Assembly: GCF_000826685.1 (NCBI RefSeq)
Contig: NZ_JROO01000012.1
Span: 1-62,812 of the forward strand
Length of the DNA: 62,812 nucleotides
DNA from: Streptomonospora alba
GTDB lineage: Bacteria > Actinomycetota > Actinomycetes > Streptosporangiales > Streptosporangiaceae
Direction of reading: 5' to 3'
Part shown: positions 61,744 through 62,812 of the stretch, in pieces
Position numbering within the stretch: the stretch's first letter is position 1
Layout: every line of letters starts with the position of its first letter
The notes under the pieces: generated by a model
Seen by the model: only the letters and a program-made list of their open reading frames with translations
Database searches by the model: none
Told to the model about the DNA's origin: nothing
Made by a program: the position numbers and the translations under genes

Positions 61744-62802
61744 GTGGCACAGGGTGCAGAGACGACGTCGGCGTATGCGTCCGCCGGCGTGGACATCGCG
61801 GCCGGCGATCGCGCTGTCGCTCTGATGAAGGAGCACCTCGCGCGCGCCGGGCGCCCCGAGGTCGTCGCCGACTCCAGCGGTTTCGCCGGACTGTTCCGGC
61901 TCGACGCCGCCAAGAGGTACCGCTCGCCGCTGCTGGCCACCTCCACCGACGGCGTCGGCACCAAGGCGACGATCGCCCAGCGCTGCGACCGCCACGACAC
62001 CCTCGGCCGGGACCTGGTCGGCATGGTCGTCGACGACCTGGTGGTCTGCGGGGCCGAGCCGCTGTTCATGACCGACTACATCGCCTGCGGCAAGGTGGTG
62101 CCCGAGCGCATCGCCGATCTGGTGGCCGGGATCGCCGAGGGCTGCCGCCAGGCCGGGTGCGCGCTCGTGGGCGGTGAGACCGCCGAGCACCCCGGCACGA
62201 TGCGCGCCGACGAGTACGACCTGGCCGGAGCCGGCACCGGGATCGTCGAGGAGGACGCGGTTCTGGGCCCGCACCGGGTCCGCGAGGGCGACGCCGTCAT
62301 CGCGATGGCCTCTTCGGGCCTGCACTCCAACGGCTACTCGCTGGTGCGCCGCGTCATCGACGAGGCGGGAATGCGGCTGGACGCTTACGTGCCCGAACTG
62401 AGCGCCGAGTTGGGCGAGGAGCTGCTGAGGCCCACCCGGATCTACGCCGCGGACTGCCTGGCGCTGGTGGAGGAGACCGAGGTGCACGCCTTCGCCCACA
62501 TCACCGGGGGCGGCCTGGCCGCCAACCTGGCGCGCTCGCTGCCCGAGGGCCACGACGCGGTGGTGAACCGCTCGACGTGGACGCCGCCGGCGGTGTTCTC
62601 CTTCGTCGCCGAGCGCGGATCGGTGTCGCAGTCCGACATGGAGGCGGCGTTCAACATGGGCGTGGGAATGGCCGCCGTCGTTCCCGTGGCCTCGGTGGAG
62701 CGCACGCTGGCGGTGCTGAGCGAGCGGGGGCTGCCTGCGTGGCAGGCGGGCTCGATCGTGGCCGGAAGCGGAGAGACGCGGCTCGAAGGCGCTTATGCGT
62801 GA
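61744..62802 (+). CDS. purM: Phosphoribosylformylglycinamidine cyclo-ligase
   Basis: Fifth purine step: closes FGAM to AIR using ATP. Its 352 residues are the normal length. YASAGVDIAAGDRAVALMK is the conserved start, LLATSTDGVGTKATIA and VVDDLVVCGAEPLFMTDYIACG bind ATP, GGETAEHPG and SSGLHSNGYSLVRRV are further signatures, and HITGGGLAANL is near the end. GTG at 61744 has GAGAGG upstream. It lies 92 bases after purF on the same strand; the window ends 10 bases after its stop. Confidence 0.97.
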   Translation: MAQGAETTSAYASAGVDIAAGDRAVALMKEHLARAGRPEVVADSSGFAGLFRLDAAKRYRSPLLATSTDGVGTKATIAQRCDRHDTLGRDLVGMVVDDLVVCGAEPLFMTDYIACGKVVPERIADLVAGIAEGCRQAGCALVGGETAEHPGTMRADEYDLAGAGTGIVEEDAVLGPHRVREGDAVIAMASSGLHSNGYSLVRRVIDEAGMRLDAYVPELSAELGEELLRPTRIYAADCLALVEETEVHAFAHITGGGLAANLARSLPEGHDAVVNRSTWTPPAVFSFVAERGSVSQSDMEAAFNMGVGMAAVVPVASVERTLAVLSERGLPAWQAGSIVAGSGETRLEGAYA

Positions 62803-62812
62803 GACGGACCGG

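Overview
The window is a very GC-rich chromosomal segment from an actinomycete. Evidence for this is the pair of mycothiol genes (mshA, mshD), a GlnR-type orphan regulator, a rex-hemACDB cluster, the MurT/GatD lipid II amidation pair, the 32-residue bS22 ribosomal protein, many GTG starts, and near-exclusive G/C at third codon positions. Gene content and order resemble Streptomyces and, by inference, a member of the Nocardiopsaceae (Nocardiopsis/Streptomonospora-like). The genus is not proven here. No rRNA, tRNA, CRISPR array, phage or insertion-sequence gene was seen.

Layout. 0.1-7.4 kb: two tandem secreted or anchored zinc metallopeptidases, an 836-residue membrane protein carrying split alpha/beta-hydrolase motifs, a DUF2516 protein, a BlaI-M56 sensor-type pair with an operator-like dyad, and a macro-domain protein. 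7.4-11.6 kb: a secreted esterase, then mshA, a YbjN-fold protein and gpmA. 11.7-18.1 kb: a divergent SDR/TetR pair, DsrE, two GIDE-domain membrane proteins in inverted arrangement around a nitrobindin-like FABP protein and ygfZ, plus a short putative leader ORF. 18.1-22.3 kb: gatD-murT and a large unrecognised membrane protein. 22.5-27.3 kb: a sulfur operon (leader peptide, DUF4395, thiosulfate sulfurtransferase, DUF1416), a thioredoxin-like protein with DUF2993, and a membrane protein fused to an ABM-like domain. 27.4-32.2 kb: a HAD-IB phosphatase, an NAD-dependent epimerase, bS22, a histidine phosphatase and hemL. 32.3-39.8 kb: a LacI-controlled sugar ABC uptake cassette (no ATPase) with an oxidoreductase and a divergent intracellular GH5 hydrolase. 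40-49.4 kb: rraA, a HAD-like protein, a stand-alone prim-pol protein, the rex-hemA-hemC-cobA/hemD-hemB cluster, a glutaredoxin-like protein and a MoaD/ThiS-like protein. 49.4-62.8 kb: glnR, a repeat-rich surface protein, mshD, pstSCAB behind a PHO-box-like repeat, a convergent Pit/DUF47 pair, then an SCP-fold protein, purF and purM.

Themes. Tetrapyrrole synthesis appears complete from glutamyl-tRNA to uroporphyrinogen III (hemA, hemL, hemB, hemC, hemD) with redox control by Rex. Thiol and redox balance is represented by mycothiol synthesis, sulfur transfer, thioredoxin and glutaredoxin. Phosphate supply is represented by the high-affinity Pst system and a low-affinity Pit system placed tail to tail.

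Most notable non-coding signals. (1) Two copies of a long palindromic element (23-bp arms, 17-nt loop) 35 kb apart, whose loops are inverted relative to their conserved flanks. (2) A leader-peptide ORF ahead of the sulfur operon whose predicted transcription start falls exactly on its GTG codon. (3) A promoter plus near-perfect extended Shine-Dalgarno driving a 12-codon ORF with no gene after it on that strand. All functional statements are from reading the sequence; no database search was run.
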